This document shows, piece after piece, positions 1 through 9,100 of a DNA stretch of 64,000 nt. Position 1 is the first letter of the stretch; each line of letters begins with the position of its first letter. The notes below the pieces were generated by a model that was given only the letters and a program-made list of their open reading frames with translations, was not told the origin of the DNA and made no database searches. Position numbers and translations under genes: made by a program. Source of the stretch: Mycobacteriales bacterium (GTDB lineage: Bacteria > Actinomycetota > Actinomycetes > Mycobacteriales > Mycobacteriaceae); NCBI GenBank assembly GCA_018376445.1, contig JAHABL010000010.1:1-64000 (forward strand), in the 5' to 3' direction.

Positions 1-1059
1 AAGTCTATCTGCAGGTTCTAGAGAAGAGAAACAACGTATCGATGTGGTGCCGTGGCAGTCTAGGAAGTCTATCTGCAGGTTCTAGAGAAGAGAAACAACA
101 GCACCATCTCGACACCGGTAAAATATAGAAGTCTATCTGCAGGTTCTAGAGAAGAGAAACAACGCAGGGAATTTTGGCTAGATATTGATGGGAAGTCTAT
201 CTGCAGGTTCTAGAGAAGAGAAACAACCTGTTCCGTAACGTCATCAATGTCTTCTGAAGTCTATCTGCAGGTTCTAGAGAAGAGAAACAACACTACGGCC
301 AGCAGACTCACCAGACTTCGAAGTCTATCTGCAGGTTCTAGAGAAGAGAAACAACCTCAAGTTGCCAAAGCGTCCGGCAAGACGAAGTCTATCTGCAGGT
401 TCTAGAGAAGAGAAACAACGCCGACCACGCCTGCCGAATTTCCCTCAGAAGTCTATCTGCAGGTTCTAGAGAAGAGAAACAACAGCCAGCAGCATTACCG
501 CCAACCTTCCCGAAGTCTATCTGCAGGTTCTAGAGAAGAGAAACAACCTATAGCTGGTTGAGCCTACGGGCTAGCGAAGTCTATCTGCAGGTTCTAGAGA
601 AGAGAAACAACGTTCACTTCGTCGGTGTCGCAAAAGACAGAAGTCTATCTGCAGGTTCTAGAGAAGAGAAACAACGGGGGAATCTACACCAACCTGCCGC
701 TGCGAAGTCTATCTGCAGGTTCTAGAGAAGAGAAACAACCTTCAACCCGTATTTGACGGGGCCAAACGAAGTCTATCTGCAGGTTCTAGAGAAGAGAAAC
801 AACTTTCCTTAACCGCACCGGGACAACCGTAGAAGTCTATCTGCAGGTTCTAGAGAAGAGAAACAACCAGGGGCCACGCGGTGAAACTGGTGAGAGAAGT
901 CTATCTGCAGGTTCTAGAGAAGAGAAACAACTACTCCGCTTGGAGCGTTTCATCATCGTGAAGTCTATCTGCAGGTTCTAGAGAAGAGAAACAACTGTGG
1001 TTTTGTTCAGGGTTCGAGTCCCTGAAGTCTGTGCAGGTTGGAGAGAAAGACCGAACTGC
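1..1059 (+). CRISPR. CRISPR array (distal end), 36-bp repeats and 28-bp spacers
   Basis: Sixteen near-perfect copies of a 36-bp repeat (beginning GAAGTCTATCTGCAGG, ending AGAGAAACAAC) recur with an exact 64-bp period. The first copy lacks its first base because the window starts inside it; later copies start at 64, 128, 192 and so on to 960. All sixteen spacers are 28 bp and unrelated to each other. The copy at 1024-1059 is degenerate, the usual mark of the leader-distal end, so the leader and any cas genes should lie beyond the left edge, with transcription probably left to right. Repeat length 36 with short uniform spacers fits type II systems of actinobacteria better than type I-E; that typing is inference because no cas gene is in the window. 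Confidence 0.97.
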
Positions 1060-1195
1060 GCGTACAGACAATCAGGGTCCTTATGCGTAGAATCCCAATT
1101 CTATGAATACAGCCGTGCTTCCCTCCCTACGACAGCGCTGTCTATACACTTTGACTCTTGTTAGTCGTGGACGCTGGGTGGGTACGTTTTGGCAG

Positions 1196-1243
1196 AACAG
1201 CAGAGTGGTGCGCGCGGAAACACGCTCACACCACTCTGCTGTT
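1196..1243. terminator. Long hairpin between CRISPR array and oxidoreductase gene
   Basis: A perfect 15-bp inverted repeat (AACAGCAGAGTGGTG, 1196-1210, and its complement 1229-1243) with an 18-nt loop, followed by TTTT on the plus side. It lies about 55 bp beyond the stop of the minus-strand oxidoreductase gene and 140 bp after the CRISPR array, so it could end transcription from both sides. Nothing else coding is supported between 1060 and 1299. Confidence 0.6.
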
Positions 1244-1299
1244 TTACTGGGACCAGATTGTGGAGGCCTCCGCCGTCACGGTCACTACGGATTTACGAT

Positions 1300-1926
1300 T
1301 TACTTGGTGTATACGCTGATGCGTTCGCGTGTGTGTGAGCCGTTTTCGGCTTCGTCCAGCATTGCTTGGGCCATATCCGCGTAGCTCAAGTACGATTCGC
1401 CTTTGTCGTTGGTGGCGAGCATTTCTCCAGCAAAGGCGTAGCGGTCGGTGCGTGCTCCATCAGCTTGGAAATCTGCTGCTGGGCTGAGGTATGTCCAGTT
1501 GACGTCATCGCGTTCGTGAAGCTCAGCGAGGCCCTTGGCCATTGCTTTTGCTAGCGGCTTGAAGTCGTCGGGGAATTCTGGGGTGTCGTCAAGGGTGGTG
1601 CCCTTGTCGTCAACGGTGAGGCTTCCAGCGCCGCCTACAACAAGGAGGCGCGTGTTTGTTCCCGCAAGGCAGTCGGCTATGTGCTTGAGGGAAGTCGAGT
1701 GCAGCGGCAGCGTTTCGGGTGTGAAGAATCCGAGTGCATCAACGACGACGTCGAATCCTGCCAGATCGGAGGCGTACAGATCTAAAGCGTCTTTGACGAT
1801 GGTGGCTTGCGCGTTAACTGGGTCGTTGCGGCGAACAATCGCGGTTACGTCGTGGCCGCGTCGAGTAGCTTCTTCGCAGATGAGTGATCCAGACTTGCCG
1901 TGTGCACCAATGACAGCGATTTTCAT
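1300..1926 (-). CDS. NAD(P)-binding SDR-type oxidoreductase
   Basis: A 208-residue protein beginning MKIAVIGAHGKSGS, with a GxxGxxG dinucleotide-binding motif at residues 7-13, then a Rossmann fold and a short C-terminal part, as in atypical short-chain dehydrogenases that bind NAD(P)H (NmrA/YwnB-like). The substrate cannot be told. The start at 1926 is chosen because AGAGGAAG precedes it and the glycine motif starts right after; the longer open frame upstream would run across the operator and into the divergent gene. It is divergent from an HxlR regulator, a common pairing in which the regulator controls the reductase in response to reactive small molecules. That role is inferred from family context. 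Confidence 0.85.
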   Translation of the reverse strand: MKIAVIGAHGKSGSLICEEATRRGHDVTAIVRRNDPVNAQATIVKDALDLYASDLAGFDVVVDALGFFTPETLPLHSTSLKHIADCLAGTNTRLLVVGGAGSLTVDDKGTTLDDTPEFPDDFKPLAKAMAKGLAELHERDDVNWTYLSPAADFQADGARTDRYAFAGEMLATNDKGESYLSYADMAQAMLDEAENGSHTRERISVYTK

Positions 1927-1979
1927 GCTTCCTCTTTTCTCTTGAGTGTGCCCATCTTTCGAGGGACAAGAAACACGAT

Positions 1980-2013
1980 AGTTACTTTGAGTAACTAGTA
2001 ACCAAATAGTAAC
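1980..2013. promoter_or_regulatory. Operator-like repeats in the oxidoreductase/hxlR divergent promoter
   Basis: A perfect inverted repeat AGTTACT-ttg-AGTAACT lies at 1980-1996, followed by two more AGTAAC half-sites at 1997-2002 and 2008-2013. They sit between the two divergent starts (1926 and 2039), where an HxlR dimer would be expected to bind and control both genes. Binding by the adjacent regulator is inference. Confidence 0.6.
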
Positions 2014-2038
2014 CTGTGGTGTGAGAGGAGCACCGGTG

Positions 2039-2392
2039 ATGAGTGACCAAAAGATACTCAGTGTTGCTGAGTTACCTGCCTGCCCAGTAGAGACCACGTT
2101 GTACCTGCTGGGCAACAAGTGGAAGGTCATGATTTTGCGGGATCTTTTTGATGGCCCGCAGCGCTTCAGCGATTTGAAACGAACCGTTGGAACAGTCAGC
2201 GCTAAAGTCTTGACATCCAATTTGCGGTCGATGGAAGCCGACCGCCTGCTTACGCGAACTGTTTACGCGGAAGTTCCGCCTCGCGTCGAATATGAGTTAA
2301 CACCACTGGGTTACAGCCTTGAACCCGTGATCAGCGCCATGCGAAATTGGGGAGCGGCCTACAAAGCTAACCACTTATCCGAAGATATGTAA
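2039..2392 (+). CDS. HxlR-family winged-helix transcriptional regulator
   Basis: A 117-residue protein with the HxlR signature near the N-terminus: CPVETTLYLLGNKWKVMIL, then a winged helix (RFSDLKR...VSAKVLTSNLRSMEADRLLTR) and the wing ending in VEYELTPLGYSL. HxlR proteins are dimeric DNA-binding regulators, often sensing aldehydes or redox changes through the conserved cysteine before the first helix, which is present here. The ATG at 2039 is preferred over a GTG at 2021 because GAGAGGAG lies about 9 nt upstream of it. It is divergent from the oxidoreductase and shares the operator-containing spacer. Confidence 0.9.
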   Translation: MSDQKILSVAELPACPVETTLYLLGNKWKVMILRDLFDGPQRFSDLKRTVGTVSAKVLTSNLRSMEADRLLTRTVYAEVPPRVEYELTPLGYSLEPVISAMRNWGAAYKANHLSEDM

Positions 2393-2571
2393 TCCGCACA
2401 CCTGCACTCCGCCTCCCCCGCACTGCACTCCTGCCGCACTCCTACCGCACTCCCGCGCCGCAGCACCTCGCTACCGTCGCACCCCGCACTGCCCTCCGCC
2501 CGCACCCCGCACCTAGACCGCCTCATCCAAAACAACCGCCCCAGTTCGGTCCGAGTGTTACATCCCGCAAT
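2393..2571. other. C-rich spacer with degenerate GCACTCC repeats
   Basis: A short intergenic stretch between hxlR and the defence cluster. It consists largely of degenerate tandem copies of a CCGCACTCCT-like unit (about 2396-2465) and a second C-rich part up to 2520. No convincing gene or terminator hairpin is seen. It marks the left boundary of the 2.6-20.4 kb cluster. Confidence 0.5.
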
Positions 2572-2577
2572 TAGACT
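2572..2577 (+). promoter_or_regulatory. Extended -10 element for a leaderless transcript (TAGACT)
   Basis: TAGACT (TANNNT) ends 6 nt before the ATG at 2584 and no Shine-Dalgarno sequence is present, so the transcript probably begins at or next to the start codon. This would be the promoter of the whole defence cluster, because the following genes are closely spaced. No good -35 is visible. Confidence 0.5.
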
Positions 2578-2583
2578 GGTGCT

Positions 2584-2985
2584 ATGTATGAAAACGTGAC
2601 GAAATATATCGACGAGATCGCAGCGCTGCATGAGGACGAGTTGATCCCTATTGTCCACGAGTATCTCAACCAGAAGCGCCGCTACATGCCGTCGGGTATC
2701 ATTCGCGGCACCCACTACGAGTACAACCCGCTCCTGTGGAAGCCCCTCAACGCCTGGTCAAAGGAACATTTCGTGAAGTCCGTCGCGGACCGTACTAAGG
2801 GTATGCGCCCGGAGGATTTCTGCACCGAGGAATGGCTGGGCAACCTCGACGAGGATCGCGTCAACCTCACACTCTCCTGGCTAGTCACTAACGAGGACTA
2901 CTACCTGGGCACGCTAGCCGAGTGGGTGAAGAACGGCACGTTCCTTACGCTGCTCCGGAAATTGAAGGAAATCGACGAGGCCTAA
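2584..2985 (+). CDS. Small DUF6508-like protein, first gene of defence cluster
   Basis: A 133-residue, largely helical acidic protein with no signal peptide or membrane segment. Its last third (YYLGTLAEWVKNGTFLTLLRKLKEID) resembles the C-terminus of DUF6508 proteins, small proteins of unknown function in many bacteria; I make that match from memory and moderate confidence. It starts without a ribosome-binding site just after a -10 element and ends 11 bp before the SNF2 helicase gene, so it is probably the leading gene of the operon. Its role is unknown. A regulatory or accessory part in defence is only suggested by position. Confidence 0.6.
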   Translation: MYENVTKYIDEIAALHEDELIPIVHEYLNQKRRYMPSGIIRGTHYEYNPLLWKPLNAWSKEHFVKSVADRTKGMRPEDFCTEEWLGNLDEDRVNLTLSWLVTNEDYYLGTLAEWVKNGTFLTLLRKLKEIDEA

Positions 2986-2996
2986 AACACCCCATC

Positions 2997-5900
2997 ATGA
3001 CCGCAGCATCAGCTACGCCTCTCTCCAAAATAGACCACATTACCCCAGGCAAAACCATCATTGTCCGCGACGAGGAATGGCTTGTCACGCTTGTTGAACA
3101 GACGGCAGACGGGGTGCATGTGCATGCCCGCGGCCAGTCCGAACTGGTACGGGATACTACCGCCGCCTTCTACTCCGCCCTAGACCGCATCGAGGTCCTG
3201 GACCCGGCGCAGGCGGAGGTGGTAGCTGATGAGTCCTCCCGTTACCGCAGGTCCAAACTGTGGCTGGAGTCCCTGCTGCGGAAAACCCCAATCCCCTACG
3301 GGGATAGCTCCCTGGCGGTCTCTCACGGTATGCTGGTCGACCGCCTGAACTACCAGGACATTGCTGTCCGCAAGTTCCTCAATGCGGACAACCTGCGCCC
3401 TCGCATTCTCTTGGCAGACACCGTGGGCTTGGGTAAGACGCTGGAAATCGGCATGATGCTGTCGGAGCTGGTGCGCCGCGGCCGCGGTGAGCGCATCCTC
3501 ATCGTCACTCCCCGCCATGTGTTGGAGCAGACGCAGCACGAAATGTGGTGCCGTTTCGGCCTGCCTTTTGTGCGTTTGGATTCGGAGGGTATTCAGCAGG
3601 TGCGGCAGGTCCTGCCAGCCACCCGCAACCCGTTTACCTATTACAAGCGGGCCATCATTTCCCTGGATACGTTAAAGCAGCCGCGCTACAGTCAGGCCTT
3701 GCGGAAGCAGCGCTGGGATGCGGTGGTTATTGACGAATGCCACAATGTCACCAACTCCAGCACTCAAAATAATGAGCTGGCAGAGGTTTTGGCCCCTAAC
3801 ACGGAGGCGCTTATTCTGGCCTCTGCCACTCCGCACAACGGTAAGAAGGAGTCTTTTGGGCGGCTGCTGCGCCTGCTGGATGTGACGTCGGTGACGCCGC
3901 CCAACCACTACGATTCGCAGAGCGTGGAGCACCTTATTATCAGCCGCCACCGTAACTCCCCGGAGGTGGAACAGGAGGTGGGCCACATGTGGGCCCAGCG
4001 GGAGGAGCCGCAGATCATTGGCGCTGCCCCTTCCCCCGCAGAGGAGGCCATTGCGGAGGTGTTGGCCACCGAGTGGCTGCACCCGGATCCCGCGCAGCCA
4101 ACCACGTCGGTAGATCGCCTGTTCCCGTGGACGCTGGCGAAGGCGTTTCTGTCTTCCCCTGCCGCGTTTGAGGAGACGATTCTGGCCCGGCGCGGGAATC
4201 TGGCCAGTAAGCTCCTGAACCCCAAGCCTGCCGCCTCCCGCACTGCGCCCACCCCGCTTGCCACTTCCGGCACCACCCTCTCCCGCCCGGCGCCAACCGA
4301 GCAGCCCACAAAGCAGTCCACGGAGCATTCGGACGACACCACCGGCATGTCCGCCGAGGACACCCTCGCCTACGTGCAGAAAGTCCGTACCGAGCACGCC
4401 GGCCTGGAGAAACTCCTGGAGCTCAATAAGCAGTCTATGCGGGAGGAGTCGGGGAAGTTCCTGCAGCTGGTGAACTACCTGAAGAGTATTGGGGTGAAGA
4501 ACCGTTCGGATACGCGTGCGGTGGTGTTTGCCGAGCGTGTGGCGACGTTGCAGTGGCTGCAAGAGAAGCTGCCGAAGGCTCTGGGTATTAGGCCGGAGGC
4601 GGTTGCTATTATGCATGGCGGCATGTCGGACACGGAGCAGATGGCCCTTATTGAGCAGTTCAAGTTGGGCACGTCTAAGCTGCGTGTGTTGGTGACGGGG
4701 GATGTGGCGTCGGAGGGCGTCAACCTGCATGCTCGCTGCCACCACCTTATTCACTACGACATTCCGTGGTCGCTTATCCGCATTGAGCAGCGCAATGGCC
4801 GTATTGATCGCTATGGCCAGGAGCATAATCCGCAGATTACGTATCTGTTGTTGGATCCGCAGAATAAGCAGTTTGCGGGGGATATTCGTATTCTGCAGCG
4901 GGTGTTGCAGAAGGAGCATGAGGCGCACCAGGAGTTGGGGGATGCTGGCTCCATTATTGGCGAGTACACGGTTGGCCGGGAGGAGGAGGCTATCCGGGAT
5001 GTGCTGGCGGGTAAGCAGCAGCTGGATGACGTGTTCCATTCCACGGAGGAGATTCTGGCGAGCGATTCGCCGGAGGCGATTCTCGCGAAGCTAGGTCTCG
5101 CCCCGGATGGTTCCGGCGCTGTCACTGCTGCTGGCGGTGATGGCAGTGCTAGCGATGATGACGGTGATGTCTCTGATGGCGGCATGTTCGGTTTTACTGC
5201 GCCGCACCCCACTCCGACTCCGTCCACTGATGTTGAGGACGGCATCTGGTCACTTTACGAGTCTGACTACCAGTTCTTGTTGGAGGCTCTTTACGAGTCC
5301 TTCCATAATGTGCCGCAGAATTCTCCCGAGGCCGGCGGTGTCGGCCTCAAAGTGGACGAACATTATTCTTTTGCCAGCATTGTGCCTCCGTTGGATTTGA
5401 AGCAGCGTCTTTTGCGTCTGCCGCAGGAGTATCTGCGGGAGAGCAATATTTTGGAGGAGTTTAAGTTTGCCACCACGAAGGAGGAGGGCAAGCGCCAGCT
5501 GAAGGATGCCCGCGACGGTAAGGGCATCAATAATTCCACTTGGCCGGTCACCCACTATTTGGGGCCTTTGCACCCGGTGTTGGAGTGGGCGGAGGATCGC
5601 GCGTTGGCGAAGTTGGGCCGTAATAAGGTGTTCGCCATTAAGGGGAATGTGAATGAGCCTACTGTGCTGGTGATGGGCACGATTTCGAATAAGCGTGGCC
5701 AGACGATGAGCCGTGCTTTCTATCTGGTAAAGTTTATGGACTTCGGCGGGTTTGTGAGCCCTACTATTACTCCCCTGCCGGATCTTGCTTTTTTGGTGAC
5801 GGAGACGGGGTTCGCCCCGGACTCTCCGCATCGTGGTCCGGTGGAGGATGCCGCCAGCTACCAGCCGCTTATTCCCCAGGCGTTGTCTGCTACGGAGGCG

Positions 5901-6152
5901 CAGATGGCGGCGCTTTTCTCTGCGCAGCGGGGTGAAGCGCAGCAGCGGCTGGATGCGTGGATTAGGCGTATCGACCGCTGGTTGGGCAAGCAGCAGGAGG
6001 TGGCGGTGTCGCGGCGTTTCAATGGCATGTCTGCGGTGGAGCGCGCACAGAAGGAGAAGGCGTGGGCGGCTTTGCAGATGCCGGATAAGACAGATGTGCA
6101 CCCACTGCTAGTTGTTGTTCCGGGTCCTGCCCACGGTGGAGAGGTGATGTAA
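2997..6152 (+). CDS. SNF2-family (SF2) helicase, DrmD-like
   Basis: A 1051-residue helicase. Motif I GLGKT is at 144-148, motif II DECH at 246-249, motif III SATPH at 276-280, and the C-terminal RecA lobe has GDVASEGVNLHA and motif VI QRNGRIDRYGQ near 598-608. The short N-terminal domain (PGKTIIVRDEEWLV) and overall length resemble DrmD, the SNF2 helicase of class 1 DISARM; RapA/HepA-type helicases share the core. A Pro/Ala/Thr-rich insert lies around 405-450 between the two lobes and an acidic Gly/Asp-rich linker near 710-750. The ATG at 2997 has only a weak ribosome site, so translation may be coupled to the gene 11 bp upstream. The adenine methylase gene starts directly after its stop codon. 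Confidence 0.85.
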   Translation: MTAASATPLSKIDHITPGKTIIVRDEEWLVTLVEQTADGVHVHARGQSELVRDTTAAFYSALDRIEVLDPAQAEVVADESSRYRRSKLWLESLLRKTPIPYGDSSLAVSHGMLVDRLNYQDIAVRKFLNADNLRPRILLADTVGLGKTLEIGMMLSELVRRGRGERILIVTPRHVLEQTQHEMWCRFGLPFVRLDSEGIQQVRQVLPATRNPFTYYKRAIISLDTLKQPRYSQALRKQRWDAVVIDECHNVTNSSTQNNELAEVLAPNTEALILASATPHNGKKESFGRLLRLLDVTSVTPPNHYDSQSVEHLIISRHRNSPEVEQEVGHMWAQREEPQIIGAAPSPAEEAIAEVLATEWLHPDPAQPTTSVDRLFPWTLAKAFLSSPAAFEETILARRGNLASKLLNPKPAASRTAPTPLATSGTTLSRPAPTEQPTKQSTEHSDDTTGMSAEDTLAYVQKVRTEHAGLEKLLELNKQSMREESGKFLQLVNYLKSIGVKNRSDTRAVVFAERVATLQWLQEKLPKALGIRPEAVAIMHGGMSDTEQMALIEQFKLGTSKLRVLVTGDVASEGVNLHARCHHLIHYDIPWSLIRIEQRNGRIDRYGQEHNPQITYLLLDPQNKQFAGDIRILQRVLQKEHEAHQELGDAGSIIGEYTVGREEEAIRDVLAGKQQLDDVFHSTEEILASDSPEAILAKLGLAPDGSGAVTAAGGDGSASDDDGDVSDGGMFGFTAPHPTPTPSTDVEDGIWSLYESDYQFLLEALYESFHNVPQNSPEAGGVGLKVDEHYSFASIVPPLDLKQRLLRLPQEYLRESNILEEFKFATTKEEGKRQLKDARDGKGINNSTWPVTHYLGPLHPVLEWAEDRALAKLGRNKVFAIKGNVNEPTVLVMGTISNKRGQTMSRAFYLVKFMDFGGFVSPTITPLPDLAFLVTETGFAPDSPHRGPVEDAASYQPLIPQALSATEAQMAALFSAQRGEAQQRLDAWIRRIDRWLGKQQEVAVSRRFNGMSAVERAQKEKAWAALQMPDKTDVHPLLVVVPGPAHGGEVM

Positions 6153-9100
6153 GTGGCGTCCTACGATTCCCTCATTATTGGTGAGGATTGGATTTCTGAG
6201 CACTACTTCACCACTGATGCCACGAAGGAGTCGTTCCAGGCGGAGGTAAATACTCTCCGCGGCTTGTGGAATAGGGACGAGAAGGAGGGCCACGTTTCTC
6301 CCCGCACGCGTTTCTTAGCGGGCTGCCAGGGTCTTCTTGCTGGCCTGGCCGGGGTGTCGGAGATTTCTAAGCCGAAGGCGCTGGCAGAGGCTGCGCGCGC
6401 TGTGCATGCCCATGTGCGTGCCATGCTGGGCTACCCCACGAACCTTGCGTCCTTCAAGGATTTCTCTTCGGTGCGGGCGGATGTTCCGGTCACTGCGGAG
6501 CAGTGTGCCCTCACGAAGGACGGCCAGGTGCTTCTGTTGGAGGCCTTGCCGGTGGAGGCTATTGAGGAGTTTTTCAATACCGAAACGTCGCGTCTGCTCA
6601 CTCCGGTGCTGATTGAGGGCAAACCCCAACCTTTGCCCGCGAAGGCCCTTTCGGAGTTGTACCGTTCCGCTACCCCACCGGCCTTTATTGTGGTGTTGGC
6701 CGGCCCGTGGGTGGTGGTGACGGAGGCAGAGCGCTGGGCGGAGGGCCGCTATCTGGCGGTGAACCTGCAGTTGGTGGCGGAGCGCCGGGACGAGAAGAGA
6801 GGCGCGGAAGTGGACCGCGCGGTGGCGTGTACTCGCGTGGAGTCTGTACTGCCGGCAGCTGATGAGTCCCTGTGGTGGGCGGACGTCCTGGAGAAGTCCC
6901 TGAAGCATACGGTGGGTGTGTCGAAGGATTTGCGCCGCGGTATTCGGGATTCGGTGGAGATTATCGCTAATGATGTGGTGCAGCGGCTTCGCGCGCTGAC
7001 GAAGAATGTCTCTGCGCCTGGCGTGCCCACTGCGGAGGCACTGAATGCTAGCAGCGCCTTGGAGCAGTTGGACGCGAACGAGCTGGCGAAGCAGTCGCTG
7101 CGCTTCCTTTACCGTATTCTTTTTGTTCTCTATGCGGAGGCGTCTCCGGAGCTTAAGGTGCTGCCCGCGGGCGCACCGGAGTACACCGAGGGCTACGGCA
7201 TTGACCGCCTGCGGGATCTCACTTTGGTGGAGTTGGCGTCCGCCCGGGCGAAACAAGGCACGCACCTCTACGAGTCGCTAGCACTCCTCTTCCGCCTTAT
7301 TGACCAGGGCCATCAGCCGTCGCAGGCGAACACTGAGCTTGAGGAGTACACCCCCAGCCTGGTCTTTAATTCTCTGCGGGCGGATCTTTTCTCCCCGCAG
7401 GCCACGAGCTATATCGACCGGGTGGGTTTGTCTAATGAGGCCACCCAGCAGGTGTTGCAGAATCTGCTGCTCACTAACCCGAATGCGAAGGGTAAGGACC
7501 GCGGCTTCATTTCTTATGCGGAGCTGGGTATTAACCAGTTGGGGTCCGTCTATGAGGGCCTCATGTCCTATTCGGGTTTCCTGGCCGCGGAGGACCTTTA
7601 TGAGGTTGCCCCGAAGGGGGATGCCACGGACGGCTCGTGGGTGGTGCCGGTCAGCCAAGCGAATGACATTGACCCCCAGGATTTTGTAAAGAAGCCGAGC
7701 CCGCTGACGGGTGAGATGCAGGCGGTGCTGCATAAGAAGGGCACGTTCGTCTACCGGCTCTCTAACCGGGAGCGCCAGCGTTCAGCGTCCTACTACTCGC
7801 CAGAGGTTCTCACCCGTTTTGTGGTGTCGCAAACCTTGGCGGAGTACTTCGGAGAGGGCGAGAACAAGAAGAGCATCACCTCCGATGATGTTCTGCAGAT
7901 GACCATCTGCGAGCCTGCTTTGGGGTCGGGCGCATTCGCCATTGAGGCGATTCGCCAGTTGGCCGCCAAGTACCTGGAGCTGAAGCAGGAGGAGCTTGGC
8001 GAAATTATTGATGCCGACGCCTACCCCACGGAGCTCCAGAAGGTGAAGGCGCACATTGCTTTGCACCAGGTGTATGGCGTGGACTTGAATGCCACCGCGG
8101 TGGAGCTGGCGGAGGTGTCCCTGTGGTTGGACACCATGTTTGAGGGGTTGGAGGCACCCTGGTTTGGGTTGCACTTGCGCCGCGGTAATTCCTTGGTGGG
8201 TGCCCGGCCTGCGGTGTATTCGGACCCCGAGTTGAAGAGCAAGAATTGGACGAAGCACGCGGGTGTCCAGCTTCCTATCGGCCAGGACCCTGATGGCACT
8301 GTCTTCCAGTTCCTGCTGCCTCGTGCGGACTGGGCGGCGGTGCAGGACCATAAGGAAGCGAAGAAATACGACCTGGAGGCGTGCCGGAACCTCAAGGACT
8401 GGCGAGCCAGCATGTTGCACTCGCCGTCGGCAAAGCAGAAGACGCGCTTGAAGGCTCTTTCCCGGCAGGCTGCGATTCTGTGGGATGTGGCTACCCGGCG
8501 CCTGCGCATTGCCGAGCAGGAAATCCACCGCTCTATCACCCTGTGGGGGCAGGAGGAGCAGGAGAAGACCCCGGCAGTGACCCGTGAACAGGTGGAGTCT
8601 TCACTTCGCGACGCGAATAGTGCGTACCAGCGCTTGAGCATTGTCATGGATATTTGGTGTGGCCTCTGTTACTGGCCCACCACGCTTGATCCTGAACTGC
8701 TCCCCACCTGGGACGAGTGGCTAGACTTCCTGGAGGGAATGCTGGGTATTCTCGATGCCGGCCCTGCGAAGAAGTATGTTCGCCCGAATCAAAGCAGTCT
8801 TTTCGAGGGCGATACCTGGGACACCCTGGAGGACCTAGAACAAACTACCTTAGCTTTCTCCCAATGCAAGGATGTCTACCGGCTGCTGGATTCCACTCCC
8901 TGGGCGGATAACGCCAAGAGCATTGCCGACAAAGAAGGCTTCTTCCACTGGTGGCTGGACTTCGCCCCCCTCTTCGCGGACCACGACGGCTTCGACATTA
9001 TGGTGGGAAACCCACCATGGGTGCGCACCCGCTGGGATGAAAGCGGAGTGCTTGCTGAACTCGACCCCTGGTGGCAGCTGAATCCTAAGGCTCCAGTAGG

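Noticed and set aside
996..1024. A tRNA gene at the end of the CRISPR array
   Set aside because: Only a T-arm is present; no acceptor, D or anticodon arms around it, and it lies inside a regular spacer.
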